Shown here: in pieces, positions 14,348 through 24,573 of the stretch
Layout of the letters: every line of letters starts with the position of its first letter
Position numbering within the stretch: position 1 is the stretch's first letter
DNA from: Chryseobacterium senegalense
GTDB lineage: Bacteria > Bacteroidota > Bacteroidia > Flavobacteriales > Weeksellaceae
DNA length: 64,000 bases
NCBI GenBank assembly: GCA_001403755.1
Contig: CYUH01000013.1
Span: forward strand, 1 to 64,000
Direction: 5' to 3'
The notes under the pieces: generated by a model
What the model saw: the letters and a program-made list of their open reading frames with translations, nothing else
Database searches by the model: none
Told to the model about the DNA's origin: nothing
Translations under genes and position numbers: made by a program

Positions 14348-15241
14348 TTAAAGGTTTTTCTTTGCCTTCAAATCATCGAAAATGCTATGAATCAATCCAT
14401 CGGCAACCGAAATTTTCGGCACAAATATTTTGCTGATATCGCTCCAGTTCATCACATTATTGAAAATTTCCAAAGCTGGTACCAATACATCCGCACGATC
14501 CTCTCGCAATCCATATTTGCTCATTCGTTCCTGTACCGAAAGGTCATTCATTTCTTTGTAATATTTTTTAAGAAAAGCGGTGGACATGGGTTTTCCGTCT
14601 TTCGTTTTGCTCATCGAAAATATTTTGTTGATATTTCCGCCGGAACCTATGGCGACAATAGGTTTTTTGCTATTGATGTTTTTTCTGATTTCTTCTTTCA
14701 TTTCTTTCCAATGATCATCGGTTACCAAACCATTAAGCAATCGAATGGTCCCGATATTGAAAGATTTTTCGTAGATCATTTTTCCACCTTCATAGAAAGT
14801 AAGTTCGGTAGAACCTCCGCCAACATCGATGTACAGATAGGCAAAATCTTTATCTAAGCCTTCAGCAACATGATTTTCATAGATTAAAGTAGCTTCTTCA
14901 TCACCGGAAATAATTTCGATATTAATTCCTGAAGATTTTTGTACTTCATTGATGATCTTCTGTCCATTTTTCGCATCGCGCATCGCACTGGTAGCGCACG
15001 CTCGGTAATGTTCCACTTTGTAAATCTTCATCAAATCACTGAAAATTTTCATAGAATCAATCACCATTTTTTCTCTTTCCGGACCAATCTCTCCTTTTGC
15101 AAAAACATCCATCCCCAAACGCAATGGAATCCTCAAAAGATTGAGTTTGGTAAATTCCGGTTTGCCTTTTTTGGGTTCGATGACTTCATTAATCAAAAGT
15201 CGAGCGGCATTACTCCCGATATCGATGGCTGCAATTCTCAT
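14348..15241 (-). CDS. ppx: Ppx/GppA-type exopolyphosphatase
   Basis: A 297-residue ASKHA-fold phosphatase of the Ppx/GppA family, which cuts phosphate from the end of polyphosphate or from pppGpp. Seen: IDIGSNAARLLI at residues 6-17 and the second phosphate loop DVGGGSTEL near 138. It has only the core domains and lacks the C-terminal HD extension of the long forms. The polyphosphate kinase gene lies 29 kb away (44188), so the pair is not an operon here. Confidence 0.9.
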   Translation of the reverse strand: MRIAAIDIGSNAARLLINEVIEPKKGKPEFTKLNLLRIPLRLGMDVFAKGEIGPEREKMVIDSMKIFSDLMKIYKVEHYRACATSAMRDAKNGQKIINEVQKSSGINIEIISGDEEATLIYENHVAEGLDKDFAYLYIDVGGGSTELTFYEGGKMIYEKSFNIGTIRLLNGLVTDDHWKEMKEEIRKNINSKKPIVAIGSGGNINKIFSMSKTKDGKPMSTAFLKKYYKEMNDLSVQERMSKYGLREDRADVLVPALEIFNNVMNWSDISKIFVPKISVADGLIHSIFDDLKAKKNL

Positions 15242-15289
15242 GATCTTTAAATTAAAATTCCGAAGGATACAAATGAAATAAATAGATAT

Positions 15290-15769
15290 TTAAAGGTAAG
15301 AAGAATCAAATGAAAACGGCAATAAATCCCGGATTGTTTTGGTTTTGAAAATTTCACCATCCAATGAAGCAAAATAAATTTCAATTCCTTCTTTTTGTTT
15401 AGCTTCATACTCCAAAATCGATTGTCTGCAACTACCACAAGGCGGAATAGGAACGGAATGAACCGCTTCTTTTGGAGCGCCAATAACGAATAATTTTTTC
15501 ATTTTTACATCAGGGAAATTCGCTGCCGCCCAAAAAATGGTGGTTCGTTCAGCACATAACCCCGAAGGATAAGCCGCATTTTCCTGATTACTGCCCGAAA
15601 TGATCTCGCCGTTCTCCAAAAGTATCGCACATCCAACAAGAAAATCCGAATAGGGAGCGTATGCATTTTCGCGAATCTTTTGAGCCGCCTCGAAGAGTTT
15701 TTTTTCGATCGCATCAAGACTATTGTAGTTTTCGATGGATTCGAAAGTGATTTTTAATTCTTTTTCCAT
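15290..15769 (-). CDS. cdd: cytidine deaminase
   Basis: A 159-residue zinc hydrolase that deaminates cytidine and deoxycytidine in pyrimidine salvage. The zinc and catalytic residues are all present: C72 and E74 in CAERTT, and C111 and C114 in PCGSCRQ. The length suits the homotetrameric single-domain class. It lies 48 bases upstream of the ppx start on the same strand, so co-transcription is possible. Confidence 0.95.
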   Translation of the reverse strand: MEKELKITFESIENYNSLDAIEKKLFEAAQKIRENAYAPYSDFLVGCAILLENGEIISGSNQENAAYPSGLCAERTTIFWAAANFPDVKMKKLFVIGAPKEAVHSVPIPPCGSCRQSILEYEAKQKEGIEIYFASLDGEIFKTKTIRDLLPFSFDSSYL

Positions 15770-15840
15770 TTAAAAAAATTGGGAAGTAAAGATAAGAAAA
15801 TTTGTGAAACAGCGTGCATACAGTTGATCTCAAAACGAAC

Positions 15841-15870
15841 TTGAAAAATGGGAAAAATACCGTTAATTTG
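15841..15870 (+). promoter_or_regulatory. likely promoter of the old yellow enzyme gene
   Basis: TTG (15841-15843), a 19-base spacer and TTAATTTG (15863-15870) differ from the consensus -7 box by one base. The gene starts 24 bases later. Confidence 0.55.
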
Positions 15871-15893
15871 CAGGTTTAAATTTATTCCAAAAT

Positions 15894-16940
15894 ATGTTAT
15901 ACACCTCTATAAAACTCAGAAATCTAGAATTGAAAAACCGTTGGGTAATGTCGCCAATGTGTATGTATTCCTGCGAAAATGGAATGCCCAACGATTTCCA
16001 TTTTGTGCATTATGGAAGCCGCGCCCAAGGCGGAGTCGGCCTCATCATTATCGAAGCAACGGGCGTGGTTCCGGAAGGTCGAATCACCAATAAATGCATG
16101 GGAATCTGGAATACTGATCAAGCAGATGCGCTTTCCAAAATAGTGAAATTCGTTCATGAAAACTCTGCAAGCAAAATCGGAATTCAGCTTGCTCATGCCG
16201 GAAGAAAAGCTTCCACCTGGAACGGAAAACAGATTTCTTTGGAAGAAGGTTGGGAAACTGTAGCACCCTCTCCGATTCCTTATTCCGAAGATGAAAGAAT
16301 TCCACACGAACTTTCAGTCGAAGAAATTAAAAATTTGGTTAATAGCTTTAAAGAAGCCGCAAAACGTGCCATCGATGCTGGTTTTGATGTGATTGAAATT
16401 CATGCAGCTCATGGCTATCTCGTTCATCAGTTTTTGTCGCCTTTATCGAACACGCGAACCGACGAATATGGCGGAAGTTTTGAAAACAGAAGCCGATTTT
16501 TAATGGAAATTGTGGAAGCGGTAAACGAGGTTGTTGATGAAAACCATCCGTTATTTGTAAGAATTTCCGGAACGGAGTATGCGGAAGGTGGCTGGAATAT
16601 TAAAGACAGTGTAGCTTTAGCCAAAATACTAAAGGAAAAAAAGGTTGACCTCCTCGATGTTTCCAGCGGTGGAAATATTCAGGGAGCGAAAATAAATCTG
16701 TATGATGGTTACCAAGTTCCTTTGTCGGAAGCTGTAAAAAGAGACGCCGAAATTGCAACCGGCGCTGTAGGATTGATAAAATCTGCAAAACAAGCCGAAG
16801 AAATTCTACAAAATAAGCAAGCAGATCTGATCTTTGTTGCCCGCGAAATTTTACGAAATCCATATCTTCCGGCACGTGGGTCATTTAAAAATAACGACGA
16901 ATGCTTTTTCCCACATCAATATGAAAGAGCAAAACCTTAA
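15894..16940 (+). CDS. namA: NADPH dehydrogenase, old yellow enzyme family
   Basis: A 348-residue FMN-binding TIM barrel of the YqjM/NamA class that reduces activated C=C bonds with NADPH. Seen: NRWVMSPMCMYS near residue 15 with the YqjM-type cysteine, the substrate-binding pair in EIHAAHGYL, and the LSPLSNTRTDEYGGSFENR signature near 180. It is a single gene, with a terminator hairpin straight after it. The natural substrate is not known for most members. Confidence 0.93.
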   Translation: MLYTSIKLRNLELKNRWVMSPMCMYSCENGMPNDFHFVHYGSRAQGGVGLIIIEATGVVPEGRITNKCMGIWNTDQADALSKIVKFVHENSASKIGIQLAHAGRKASTWNGKQISLEEGWETVAPSPIPYSEDERIPHELSVEEIKNLVNSFKEAAKRAIDAGFDVIEIHAAHGYLVHQFLSPLSNTRTDEYGGSFENRSRFLMEIVEAVNEVVDENHPLFVRISGTEYAEGGWNIKDSVALAKILKEKKVDLLDVSSGGNIQGAKINLYDGYQVPLSEAVKRDAEIATGAVGLIKSAKQAEEILQNKQADLIFVAREILRNPYLPARGSFKNNDECFFPHQYERAKP

Positions 16941-16958
16941 TCATTTTTATACTTAAAA

Positions 16959-16990
16959 AAAAGCCAACTGAAAATTTCCGGTTGGCTTTT
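16959..16990. terminator. two-way terminator
   Basis: A perfect 10-bp stem AAAAGCCAAC/GTTGGCTTTT (16959-16968 with 16981-16990) between the converging namA and hemL genes, with A and T runs on both sides. Confidence 0.88.
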
Positions 16991-16994
16991 ATGT

Positions 16995-18278
16995 TTATGA
17001 GTACTCAAACTTTCGAATAACTTCCAAAGTTCGGTCGATTTCTTTTTCTTTAATCGCATCGGAAATAAACCACGTTTCGTAACCGCTTGGCGGAAGGTAA
17101 ATCCCGTTTTCAAGCAGATAATGAAAGAAATTATTGAAGAGCGAATGATTGGCGTTTGCAGCTTCATCAAAATTAGAAACCGAATTGATATGAAAAAAGA
17201 CGCTCATCATCGATCCTTTTCTGTTGATTCGGTGTTCGATATTTTTAGAATTTAGAATTTTCCCGATTTCAAAATCAAGCGTTTCAGTTGTTTTATTGAT
17301 ATTTTGATAGAAATTCTCATCTTTTCTGATCAATTGCAAAGTGGTCAAGCCGGCTCTCATTGCCAAAGGATTTCCACTTAAAGTTCCTGCCTGATACACG
17401 GCGCCTTTTGGAGCAAGGTGATCCATAATTTCGTTTCGTCCGGCAAAAGCTCCCACAGGAAGTCCACCACCAATCACTTTTCCGTAAGTGACCAAATCGG
17501 CTTTCACGTCATACACTTCTTGCGCACCGCCAAAAGCCAAACGAAAACCGGTCATCACCTCATCAAAAATCAGCAACGCACCATTTTCATCGCAAAGTTT
17601 TCTCAGATTTTGAAGAAAATTATTCTCAGGCAACACACAGCCCATGTTTCCGGCAACAGGTTCCACAATGATGGCGGCAATTTCGCCCGGATTGTGTCGG
17701 AACAAATCGGCAACTTGTTCAGCATCATTATATTTGGCAAGCAAAGTATCTTTAGCTGTTCCGGCAGTAACTCCCGGAGAATTGGGATTTCCGAAAGTTG
17801 CAGCGCCACTTCCTGCTTTAATTAAAAACGAATCGGAATGCCCGTGATAACAACCTTCAAACTTGATGATTTTATCTCTGCCTGTAAAACCTCTTGCTAA
17901 GCGAATCGCGCTCATACAAGCTTCTGTTCCCGAAGAAACCATTCTGATCTGATCAATATTCGGAACATTTTCTACAATTAATTTGGCGATTTCGGTTTCC
18001 AATTCGGAAGGTGTTCCGTAGGAAAAACCATTTTCAGCTTGCTTTTTGATGGCCTCCAAAACTTCAGGATGGGTGTGTCCTAAAATTGCCGGCCCCCATG
18101 AATTAATATAATCGATATATACATTAGCATCTGCATCGGTCATATATGCACCTTTCGCTGATTTCATAAAAATAGGAACGCCGCCAACAGATTTGAAGGC
18201 GCGAACCGGCGAATTCACTCCACCAGGAATATATTGATACGCTTCATCGAATAAAGCTGAACTTCTTTGATATAACAT
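16995..18278 (-). CDS. hemL: glutamate-1-semialdehyde 2,1-aminomutase
   Basis: A 427-residue PLP enzyme that makes 5-aminolevulinate in the C5 route to haem. The Schiff-base lysine is K267 in TYGKVIGGG, and the N-terminal [10 protein letters not shown] and [16 protein letters not shown] segments are diagnostic. Full length. Just upstream on the same strand lies the glucosaminidase gene (27 bases). Confidence 0.96.
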   Translation of the reverse strand: MLYQRSSALFDEAYQYIPGGVNSPVRAFKSVGGVPIFMKSAKGAYMTDADANVYIDYINSWGPAILGHTHPEVLEAIKKQAENGFSYGTPSELETEIAKLIVENVPNIDQIRMVSSGTEACMSAIRLARGFTGRDKIIKFEGCYHGHSDSFLIKAGSGAATFGNPNSPGVTAGTAKDTLLAKYNDAEQVADLFRHNPGEIAAIIVEPVAGNMGCVLPENNFLQNLRKLCDENGALLIFDEVMTGFRLAFGGAQEVYDVKADLVTYGKVIGGGLPVGAFAGRNEIMDHLAPKGAVYQAGTLSGNPLAMRAGLTTLQLIRKDENFYQNINKTTETLDFEIGKILNSKNIEHRINRKGSMMSVFFHINSVSNFDEAANANHSLFNNFFHYLLENGIYLPPSGYETWFISDAIKEKEIDRTLEVIRKFEYS

Positions 18279-18304
18279 TTCTTTAAATAATTTTTGTAAT
18301 AAAT

Positions 18305-19354
18305 TTAGCTTCTCGGTTTTTTACTTTGAAGGTAAATAAGCTGACCAACTTTTGGCTGTTCTCCGTATTCCATCCTGTTTTTCGCATATAATTTCGAGAG
18401 TTTCACACCGAATTTTTGGGAAACATCATGCATGGTCTCTCCTACTTTCGTCTTGTACGTGGCCACATTTCCGGTTGATGCTTTGGATTCCAGGAAAAGA
18501 ATATCGTTTCTCATCAAACCTCCACTGTCGAGTTCATTCCATTTCATCAATTTAGTTTCAGAAATTCCGAATTTTTTGGCAATCAATTTCAGTTGGGTAT
18601 CGACCGGAATCACAACAAATTTTCTACCGCCATTCGGATGGTTTTTAACCAAAATTGAATTTAGCATTTCTGCACTTGTTTTCAATTTATTGACTGTTTG
18701 TTGCTGTTTTGCGTAAGAAGTTTGCTCGTACGGAACCGTCACCGTTGCAGGTTTTGGCTTCACTTTGCTTTGTTCTAGCTGCGCCATGAAGATTCGATCG
18801 CTTTCCAAACTAGGATACATTTTCAAAATGGTGTACAAGACTTCCTTGGAGTTGGTATTATCGAATTCGTAAAGTCTGTTTTTTTCGATTTTATCAATTA
18901 AAATATAAGCATAGCGCGGATTTGTAGCATATCCAGCTTTTTTCAATCCGTGTGCCCAAGCTTTATAATCTTTCATGTCCAGCTTGAAAAGATTGACATA
19001 ATACTGCCGATAAGCTAAGAATTTCGAATGATCTTCATAAGATTCCCGCGGGTCATCATACACCCGGAAACATTCATTCGGCGCATCATCGGTGTGTTTC
19101 ATGGTTTTTCCGGTCCAGTCTTCTTTGCATTTGATCCCGAAATGATTGTTCCCGATTTGTGCCAAGCGGCTTTGTCCGCCACCGGTTTCTAAAAGTCCTT
19201 GTGCTAAAGTTATGGAGGCCGGAATTTTGTACTTTTCCATTTCCTCTACCGCGTAGGGCGCGAATTTTTGTATATACTGCTCATCGTTTTTCCAGCTCTG
19301 AGCTTGGAATTTTGATAAAATAAGTATTGAAAGGATACAAAATATGCTTTTCAT
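18305..19354 (-). CDS. exported glucosaminidase with LysM domain
   Basis: A peptidoglycan hydrolase of about 349 residues. Seen: a signal peptide ([20 protein letters not shown]), a glucosaminidase fold at about 30-180 with the [16 protein letters not shown] catalytic glutamate in [15 protein letters not shown], and C-terminal LysM-like repeats ([25 protein letters not shown], given here only as a region near 255-280, and a second near 310-340). I chose the ATG that begins the signal peptide; a longer frame from 19417 would put 21 charged residues before it and overlap the next gene. Confidence 0.88.
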   Translation of the reverse strand: MKSIFCILSILILSKFQAQSWKNDEQYIQKFAPYAVEEMEKYKIPASITLAQGLLETGGGQSRLAQIGNNHFGIKCKEDWTGKTMKHTDDAPNECFRVYDDPRESYEDHSKFLAYRQYYVNLFKLDMKDYKAWAHGLKKAGYATNPRYAYILIDKIEKNRLYEFDNTNSKEVLYTILKMYPSLESDRIFMAQLEQSKVKPKPATVTVPYEQTSYAKQQQTVNKLKTSAEMLNSILVKNHPNGGRKFVVIPVDTQLKLIAKKFGISETKLMKWNELDSGGLMRNDILFLESKASTGNVATYKTKVGETMHDVSQKFGVKLSKLYAKNRMEYGEQPKVGQLIYLQSKKPRS

Positions 19355-19413
19355 AAATATTTTAAATTTTGGTCTGATGCCAATGTTTTTATTTTTTTTG
19401 AAGGTTAAAGCCC

Positions 19414-20325
19414 TCACTTTCCGAGCTGAATCAACCCTCTGTTTTTCTTCCTCAACATGTCGTTGGCTCCTTCTATTCCTTGCAAACCGCCGGTGTGGAA
19501 AGCCAAAACCCGGCTCCTTTCGGGAAAATAATCTTCTTTGATAAGCTCGAAAAGTTTCCTCATCATTTTTCCGGTATAAATGGGATCGAGTTTGATTCCG
19601 AAATCATGGTAAAAATCATTGATAAAACGGATATTTTCATCAGTTATTTTGCCGTACCCACCATCTTGTGCATCGATCAGATCAAAATTTTTCTTTCCGG
19701 AAAGTTCTGCAACCGTCGTTTCCAATGAATGATCAATAACTACTTTAAAACCCAAAACCTTCTGATGTTGCTCCGCGAATCGGGATAATCCTGCTACGGT
19801 TCCACCGGTTCCAACTGCAGTGCAAAGATAATCAAAACTTTTAGTTTCCGGATTTAACAGGTGCTGGATTCCTTTCACAGCATTTTCGTTGGTTCCGCCT
19901 TCCGGAATTATTAATGCATTGGGAAATTCAATTTTCAAATTTTCGGTAAGCTGATTTTTGTCGCCATATTGCTCTCGGGTCACGAAACGAAATTCCATTC
20001 CGTTGTCTGCAGCGGTTTTAAGGGTTGGATTTTCCTGCCATCGATCGTGTAATTCCTCACCACGGATAATGCCCAAACTTGGAATCCCCGATTTTTTTCC
20101 CAATGCTGCTACGGCGGCAATATGATTGGAAAATGCGCCCCCGAAAGTGATCAGGAAAGGTTTTTCCGGGTTTTTTCCTAAATAATGATTGATGTTGTAG
20201 AAGAGTTTCCAGAATTTGTTCCCAGAGATTTTGGGATGAATGAGATCTTCGCGTTTGATGCAAAGCGTGATGTTCTTTGCTAAAGGAATTTGAATAATGG
20301 GAATTTTGATTTCCGGGATTTTCAT
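19414..20325 (-). CDS. ACC deaminase/D-cysteine desulfhydrase family PLP enzyme
   Basis: A 303-residue fold-type II PLP enzyme. The SGNKFWKL segment near residue 35 holds the PLP lysine, FGGAFSNHIAAVAALG follows, and GTGGTVAGLSRF binds phosphate. The family covers 1-aminocyclopropane-1-carboxylate deaminase and D-cysteine desulfhydrase; sequence alone does not separate them, and in most bacteria without plant contact the second is likelier. It precedes the glucosaminidase on the same strand. Confidence 0.85.
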   Translation of the reverse strand: MKIPEIKIPIIQIPLAKNITLCIKREDLIHPKISGNKFWKLFYNINHYLGKNPEKPFLITFGGAFSNHIAAVAALGKKSGIPSLGIIRGEELHDRWQENPTLKTAADNGMEFRFVTREQYGDKNQLTENLKIEFPNALIIPEGGTNENAVKGIQHLLNPETKSFDYLCTAVGTGGTVAGLSRFAEQHQKVLGFKVVIDHSLETTVAELSGKKNFDLIDAQDGGYGKITDENIRFINDFYHDFGIKLDPIYTGKMMRKLFELIKEDYFPERSRVLAFHTGGLQGIEGANDMLRKKNRGLIQLGK

Positions 20326-20381
20326 GAAACAAATTTCGGGGAAATATTTTGATTAATAACGAAATTTTCAATCGGAAAACG

Positions 20382-20482
20382 AGTTGCGCCCCGGATTGAA
20401 CGGCATGTTTGAGCTCTTTTTGTAAACCTAGGGAAAGCTAGGAACAAAAAAGCGAGTAGTGAAAGCCGGAAATGTGCGCCAA
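20382..20482. ncRNA. structured intergenic element (candidate RNA or repeat)
   Basis: About 100 bases of much higher GC than the surroundings form nested pairings: GCGC (20386-20389) with GCGC (20476-20479), CCGG (20391-20394) with CCGG (20466-20469), TTTTTGT (20417-20423) with ACAAAAA (20444-20450), and an inner hairpin CCTAG/CTAGG (20427-20431 with 20438-20442). No reading frame fits. Strand is not decided. Confidence 0.5.
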
Positions 20483-20486
20483 AAAA

Positions 20487-20816
20487 TTAAAGAATAAACT
20501 TCAAAAAACTCCAGCATTTTCGGTGTTCCAAGTAATGGGAATCGCTTTCTTTTGCGTAGGCTTCACGTTCGAAAGAGATGGATTTGTAGGCCTGAAAGGA
20601 ATCTCTGAGCCGGAAAAACCAGTAATAATATTCGATGACATACCATAAATAGAAGAAAATAATAAAAAGCTCCAGTTGCTGACGAAGGTGAATTTTCTCA
20701 TGATTGATGAGCACGAGATCCTGGCGCGAGGCACTTTTCCGCAGAATAATAAAGGGAAAAATGGTAATCGCTGAAATTTTCGTATTTTTGAGAAGCCTTT
20801 GGCAAACCAATATCAT
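20487..20816 (-). CDS. small conserved HEKIH-motif protein
   Basis: A 109-residue protein with an HEKIHLRQQLE segment near residue 39 that looks like the HExxH zinc site of M56/SprT-type peptidases, followed by an aromatic hydrophobic stretch (FIIFFYLWYVIEYYYWFF) and a tyrosine- and arginine-rich end with FEREAYAKE, a possible third metal ligand. Proteins of this shape occur widely in flavobacteria as hypothetical proteins. I do not know its role. It is divergent from the DUF5522 gene. Confidence 0.6.
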   Translation of the reverse strand: MILVCQRLLKNTKISAITIFPFIILRKSASRQDLVLINHEKIHLRQQLELFIIFFYLWYVIEYYYWFFRLRDSFQAYKSISFEREAYAKESDSHYLEHRKCWSFLKFIL

Positions 20817-20852
20817 GCAACAAAGATAAAATTTTCAGTTATTCTGATTTAA

Positions 20853-21035
<183 letters not shown>

Positions 21036-21094
21036 ATAAAATATTGGCGATGAAATCAACAATTAGCAAATACCGTAAAACAAATTTTAAAGCG

Positions 21095-21628
21095 ATGAGT
21101 AAAAAATATTTTTTCCTGTTGCTGGCTTCGGCTACTCTAGGATTAACTTCTTGTAGTCCTTTTAATGTAAAATCCGATTACGCGGAAACCGCAAACTTCA
21201 ATGCTTACAAAACATATAAACTGAGAATCGACGATTTGAAACTCAATGATATTGATAAAGACCGAGTACTGAATGAAGTTTCCAAGCAATTGCAAACCAA
21301 AGGCTTGAGCGTGGCGGACAATCCTGATTTGATTGTAAATGTGAAAGCCAACCACAAGAAAATTCAGGATGTACAAAGCACTCGACCTTACGGAATGTAC
21401 GGTTGGGGCGGCCCTTTCGGTTGGGGAGTTGGGGTGAACAGAACTTGGACTTCCAATTATAACCAAGGTTCGTTGATTGTAGATTTGATTGATGCAAAAA
21501 CACAAAAACTGGTTTGGCAAGGTATCGGAAGTGGAATTTCGGTAGATTCTCCAAAACAGAAACAAAAACAAATCCCGGAAATTGTTTCGGAAATTATGGC
21601 AAATTACCCACCACAAAAGGGAAAATAG
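21095..21628 (+). CDS. DUF4136 lipoprotein
   Basis: A lipoprotein of about 177 residues. The signal MSKKYFFLLLASATLGLTSC has a lipobox cysteine at residue 20. The body has the DUF4136 pattern: SDYAETANFNAYKTYK at the start, DPDLIVNV-like segment, then YNQGSLIVDLIDAKTQKLVWQG. Role unknown; members sit on the periplasmic side of a membrane. I prefer the ATG at 21095 since it starts the signal peptide, although frames open at 21044 and 21050. Confidence 0.82.
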   Translation: MSKKYFFLLLASATLGLTSCSPFNVKSDYAETANFNAYKTYKLRIDDLKLNDIDKDRVLNEVSKQLQTKGLSVADNPDLIVNVKANHKKIQDVQSTRPYGMYGWGGPFGWGVGVNRTWTSNYNQGSLIVDLIDAKTQKLVWQGIGSGISVDSPKQKQKQIPEIVSEIMANYPPQKGK

Positions 21629-21646
21629 TTTTTTACTATCAAACAT

Positions 21647-21682
21647 AAAAAAGAACGCACTGGATTTCAGCGCGTTCTTTTT
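21647..21682. terminator. two-way terminator
   Basis: The stem AAAAGAACGC/GCGTTCTTTT (21649-21658 with 21672-21681) with A and T runs separates the converging DUF4136 and pafA genes. Confidence 0.85.
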
Positions 21683-21702
21683 CGTTTATGAGTTATTTAA
21701 TA

Positions 21703-23349
21703 TTACTTGCCTAAAGCCTCCACAATAGGATTTCCGATATTTCCACTTGGAAACTGGATTCTGAGTAGAGCCGCTAAAGTGGGTGCAATATCGGTCATGT
21801 TGTAATCTTTATTGCTTTCTCCATTTTTGAACCCCCAACCCATGAAAATCAACGGAACATGAGAGTCGTAAGAATTCCAAACGCTGTGTGTGGTTCCGGT
21901 TTTTGAATAGGGCGGCAGCATCGAATCATGGGAAACCAACTGAATATCGCCACTTCTTTGCCAGTTATACCCATTGATTATTCTAGATTTAATGGGTTCC
22001 GGAATTGGAGCTTGCCCGATTTTTTTCAAATTCACGGCGAAAAGAACAGTTTGATCTTTATTTAGCTCATCCACCAAGTAGTCCGCGACTTCTTCCGCAT
22101 TGAGCTTATTGGCTTTCATATAATTTTGATCCAAATAAATCTGATAGTTATCAATCGCAATGATGAGTTTATCGTATTGATACTTTAATTTTAGAAGATC
22201 ATTTAAGTTTTTTTCAGCATTATCAGCAAAGAATCCAGTTGCCATTTTATGCTCTTTCATGAAACCTTCCGAATGTGCACCACCGTGATCGGCTGAAAGG
22301 AAAACGGTATATTGCCCTTTCCCAATTTTGGCATCCAACATTTTAAAGAAATCTGCCAAGTCCAGATCCAGTCTCAAATAAACATCTTGAACTTCAATGG
22401 AATTGGGTCCAAATTTGTGGCCTGCGTAATCTGTTGAAGCAATATTAATTGCCAGAAAGTCTGTCACATTATCTTTTCCCAATTGTTCACCATCCAAAGC
22501 AGCTTCTGCAACTTTCAGCGTTAAGGTAGAACCAAAAGGGGTATATCTGATATTATCTTTTTTGGCTTGGTAATCCTTCGCCAAATTGCTGTAAGGAAAT
22601 GTAGGTGTTTTTGCACTTCCCAGCAATCCTTCCCACGGAGAATTATCCGGTGAGCTTTCGGTGTATTGGTCGATTGGGAGCAAAGTATTCCATCCGTTTG
22701 CGATTAATTTATCTGGTAAATTCTGCCCATTGAAATTCTTCAACCATTGAGGCAAATCGTTGCAATAATAAGAACTCGTCACAAAATTCCCGGACGAATC
22801 ATCGAACCAGTAAGCTCCGGTAGGGTTATGTCCCGCAGGAAGAATGGAAGCGCGATCTTTCAGGGACACGCCTACTACTTTAGCTTGAAAATTAGTCGCC
22901 ATTCTCAGTTCGTCAGTAATGGTAGTTGACCAGAGGTTTTTCGGAGAGTGGCTTCCCACTTTTTTGTTGGTGGTTCCTACAGGCATAACACTGTCGTCTG
23001 TGGTACAATACACATTTTTCCCGGTGGTTTTATCCGTCCAATCGTTCCCTGCAATCCCGTGAATGGCCGGAACAGAACCGGTATAAATCGATGTATGACC
23101 TAGAGCAGTAACTGTAGGGACATAATTGATGTGTACATTATTTAGTGAATATCCCTGGTTTAAAAGTCTTTTAAAACCATCATTCCCGAATTTGTCATAG
23201 TAACGGTACAAGTAATCCCAACGCATCTGGTCGATCACCAAGCCCACCACCAATTTCGGTCTTTCGAGTTGAGTCGTTTTATTTTTCTGAGCATTCATGC
23301 TGAGAGCCGACATGAACGCAAGAGCTAAAATGTGAGTTTTTCTGAACAT
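21703..23349 (-). CDS. pafA: PafA-type alkaline phosphatase
   Basis: A 548-residue exported phosphomonoesterase. It has a signal peptide (residues 1-20, ending SMNAQ), then LVVGLVIDQMRWDYL with a metal-binding aspartate (D40), the nucleophile threonine T81 in TVTALGHTS, and the likely phosphate-binding N102, K164 and R166. The metal-site block LSADHGG lies near residue 350. This matches the Ca-independent PafA phosphatase known from Elizabethkingia, shifted by two residues. PafA scavenges phosphate outside the cell. A TATCTTTG box at 23375-23382 (minus) gives its own promoter. Confidence 0.93.
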   Translation of the reverse strand: MFRKTHILALAFMSALSMNAQKNKTTQLERPKLVVGLVIDQMRWDYLYRYYDKFGNDGFKRLLNQGYSLNNVHINYVPTVTALGHTSIYTGSVPAIHGIAGNDWTDKTTGKNVYCTTDDSVMPVGTTNKKVGSHSPKNLWSTTITDELRMATNFQAKVVGVSLKDRASILPAGHNPTGAYWFDDSSGNFVTSSYYCNDLPQWLKNFNGQNLPDKLIANGWNTLLPIDQYTESSPDNSPWEGLLGSAKTPTFPYSNLAKDYQAKKDNIRYTPFGSTLTLKVAEAALDGEQLGKDNVTDFLAINIASTDYAGHKFGPNSIEVQDVYLRLDLDLADFFKMLDAKIGKGQYTVFLSADHGGAHSEGFMKEHKMATGFFADNAEKNLNDLLKLKYQYDKLIIAIDNYQIYLDQNYMKANKLNAEEVADYLVDELNKDQTVLFAVNLKKIGQAPIPEPIKSRIINGYNWQRSGDIQLVSHDSMLPPYSKTGTTHSVWNSYDSHVPLIFMGWGFKNGESNKDYNMTDIAPTLAALLRIQFPSGNIGNPIVEALGK

Positions 23350-23468
23350 TATTTTTACTTTTATTAAAGAGATACAAAGATAAGAGGTTTGTGTGGGAAT
23401 GGAGCTAAATTCCTATTAAATCCTCAAATTTTACGATGATAAAGAATTTTAAAGTTTATTTATAAAAA

Positions 23469-23496
23469 AACCTTCCAGATTATTTCCTGGAAGGTT
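23469..23496 (-). terminator. terminator of mdh
   Basis: The perfect 10-bp stem AACCTTCCAG/CTGGAAGGTT (23469-23478 with 23487-23496) is followed on the minus strand by seven T. It parts mdh from pafA. Confidence 0.88.
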
Positions 23497-23518
23497 ATTT
23501 ATTATAACAGTGAATTTT

Positions 23519-24445
23519 TTAGAACTTCAAATCTCCGTTTACCTCTCTCACTGCTTTTGCAGCAGTAGCAAATTTCTCTTTTTCTGCATCTGTCAAGGAA
23601 ATTTCCACGATTTTCTCAACACCATTAGCACCGATAATCGCTGGAACTCCTAAGCAAATATCAGATTCACCATATTCCCCATCCAACATTAATGAACAAG
23701 GAATCATTTTTTTGTGGTCACAAAGGATCGCCTGAACCATTACAGAAACTGCAGCTCCCGGTGCATACCAAGCTGAAGTACCAAGTAATTTTGTAAGCGT
23801 AGCTCCTCCTACTTTGGTTTCTTCTGCAACATAATTTTGCTGTTCTTCGGACAAAAATTCGGTTACGGGCACTCCATTTCTTGTGGCTTTACTCATCAAA
23901 GGAAGCATTCCGGTATCACTATGTGCGGCGATCACCATACCATCAACATCTGAAATTGGGCTTTCCAATGCTTCTGCCAAACGATATTTGAAACGTGCAG
24001 AATCTAAAGCACCCCCCATTCCGATGATTTTATTTTTAGGTAATCCTGAAGTTTTGTGAACCAAATAAGCCATGGTATCCATTGGGTTTGAAACCACAAT
24101 GATGATAACATCCGGAGAATGTTTCACCAAATTCGCAGTCACATCCTTCACAATTCCTGCGTTGATGCCGATTAATTCTTCTCTGGTCATTCCCGGTTTT
24201 CTTGGGATTCCGGAAGTGATTACTGCAACTTTAGAACCTGCGGTTTTGCTGTAATCTCCGGTAGTTCCGGTAATTTTGGTATCAAACCCGTTTAATGAAG
24301 CGGTTTGCATCAAATCCATCGCCTTGCCTTCCGCAAAACCTTCTTTGATATCAACTAAAACTACTTCTGAAGCGAAATCTTTCATCGCAATGTATTCAGC
24401 ACAGCTTGCGCCTACAGCACCTGCACCTACAACGGTTACTTTCAT
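23519..24445 (-). CDS. mdh: malate dehydrogenase
   Basis: A 308-residue NAD-dependent enzyme of the citric acid cycle, of the lactate-dehydrogenase-like MDH type. Seen: VVGAGAVGASCAEY as the nucleotide-binding loop at residues 5-18, ITSGIPRKPGMTREELI with the substrate arginines near 81-90, and the catalytic histidine in VIAAHSDTGM near 175. The arginine in the loop (PRKPGM) favours malate over lactate. Confidence 0.96.
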   Translation of the reverse strand: MKVTVVGAGAVGASCAEYIAMKDFASEVVLVDIKEGFAEGKAMDLMQTASLNGFDTKITGTTGDYSKTAGSKVAVITSGIPRKPGMTREELIGINAGIVKDVTANLVKHSPDVIIIVVSNPMDTMAYLVHKTSGLPKNKIIGMGGALDSARFKYRLAEALESPISDVDGMVIAAHSDTGMLPLMSKATRNGVPVTEFLSEEQQNYVAEETKVGGATLTKLLGTSAWYAPGAAVSVMVQAILCDHKKMIPCSLMLDGEYGESDICLGVPAIIGANGVEKIVEISLTDAEKEKFATAAKAVREVNGDLKF

Positions 24446-24573
24446 ATCTAATTATTTATTGTTTTTCAAATGGGATATAAAACCTTTCGGTTTCCTCTTT
24501 TTACTTAATTAATGTTTTAAATTGATAAACCTTAAAAATATTTTTGCTTAAAAAATCCTTCAATGTCTTAGGA

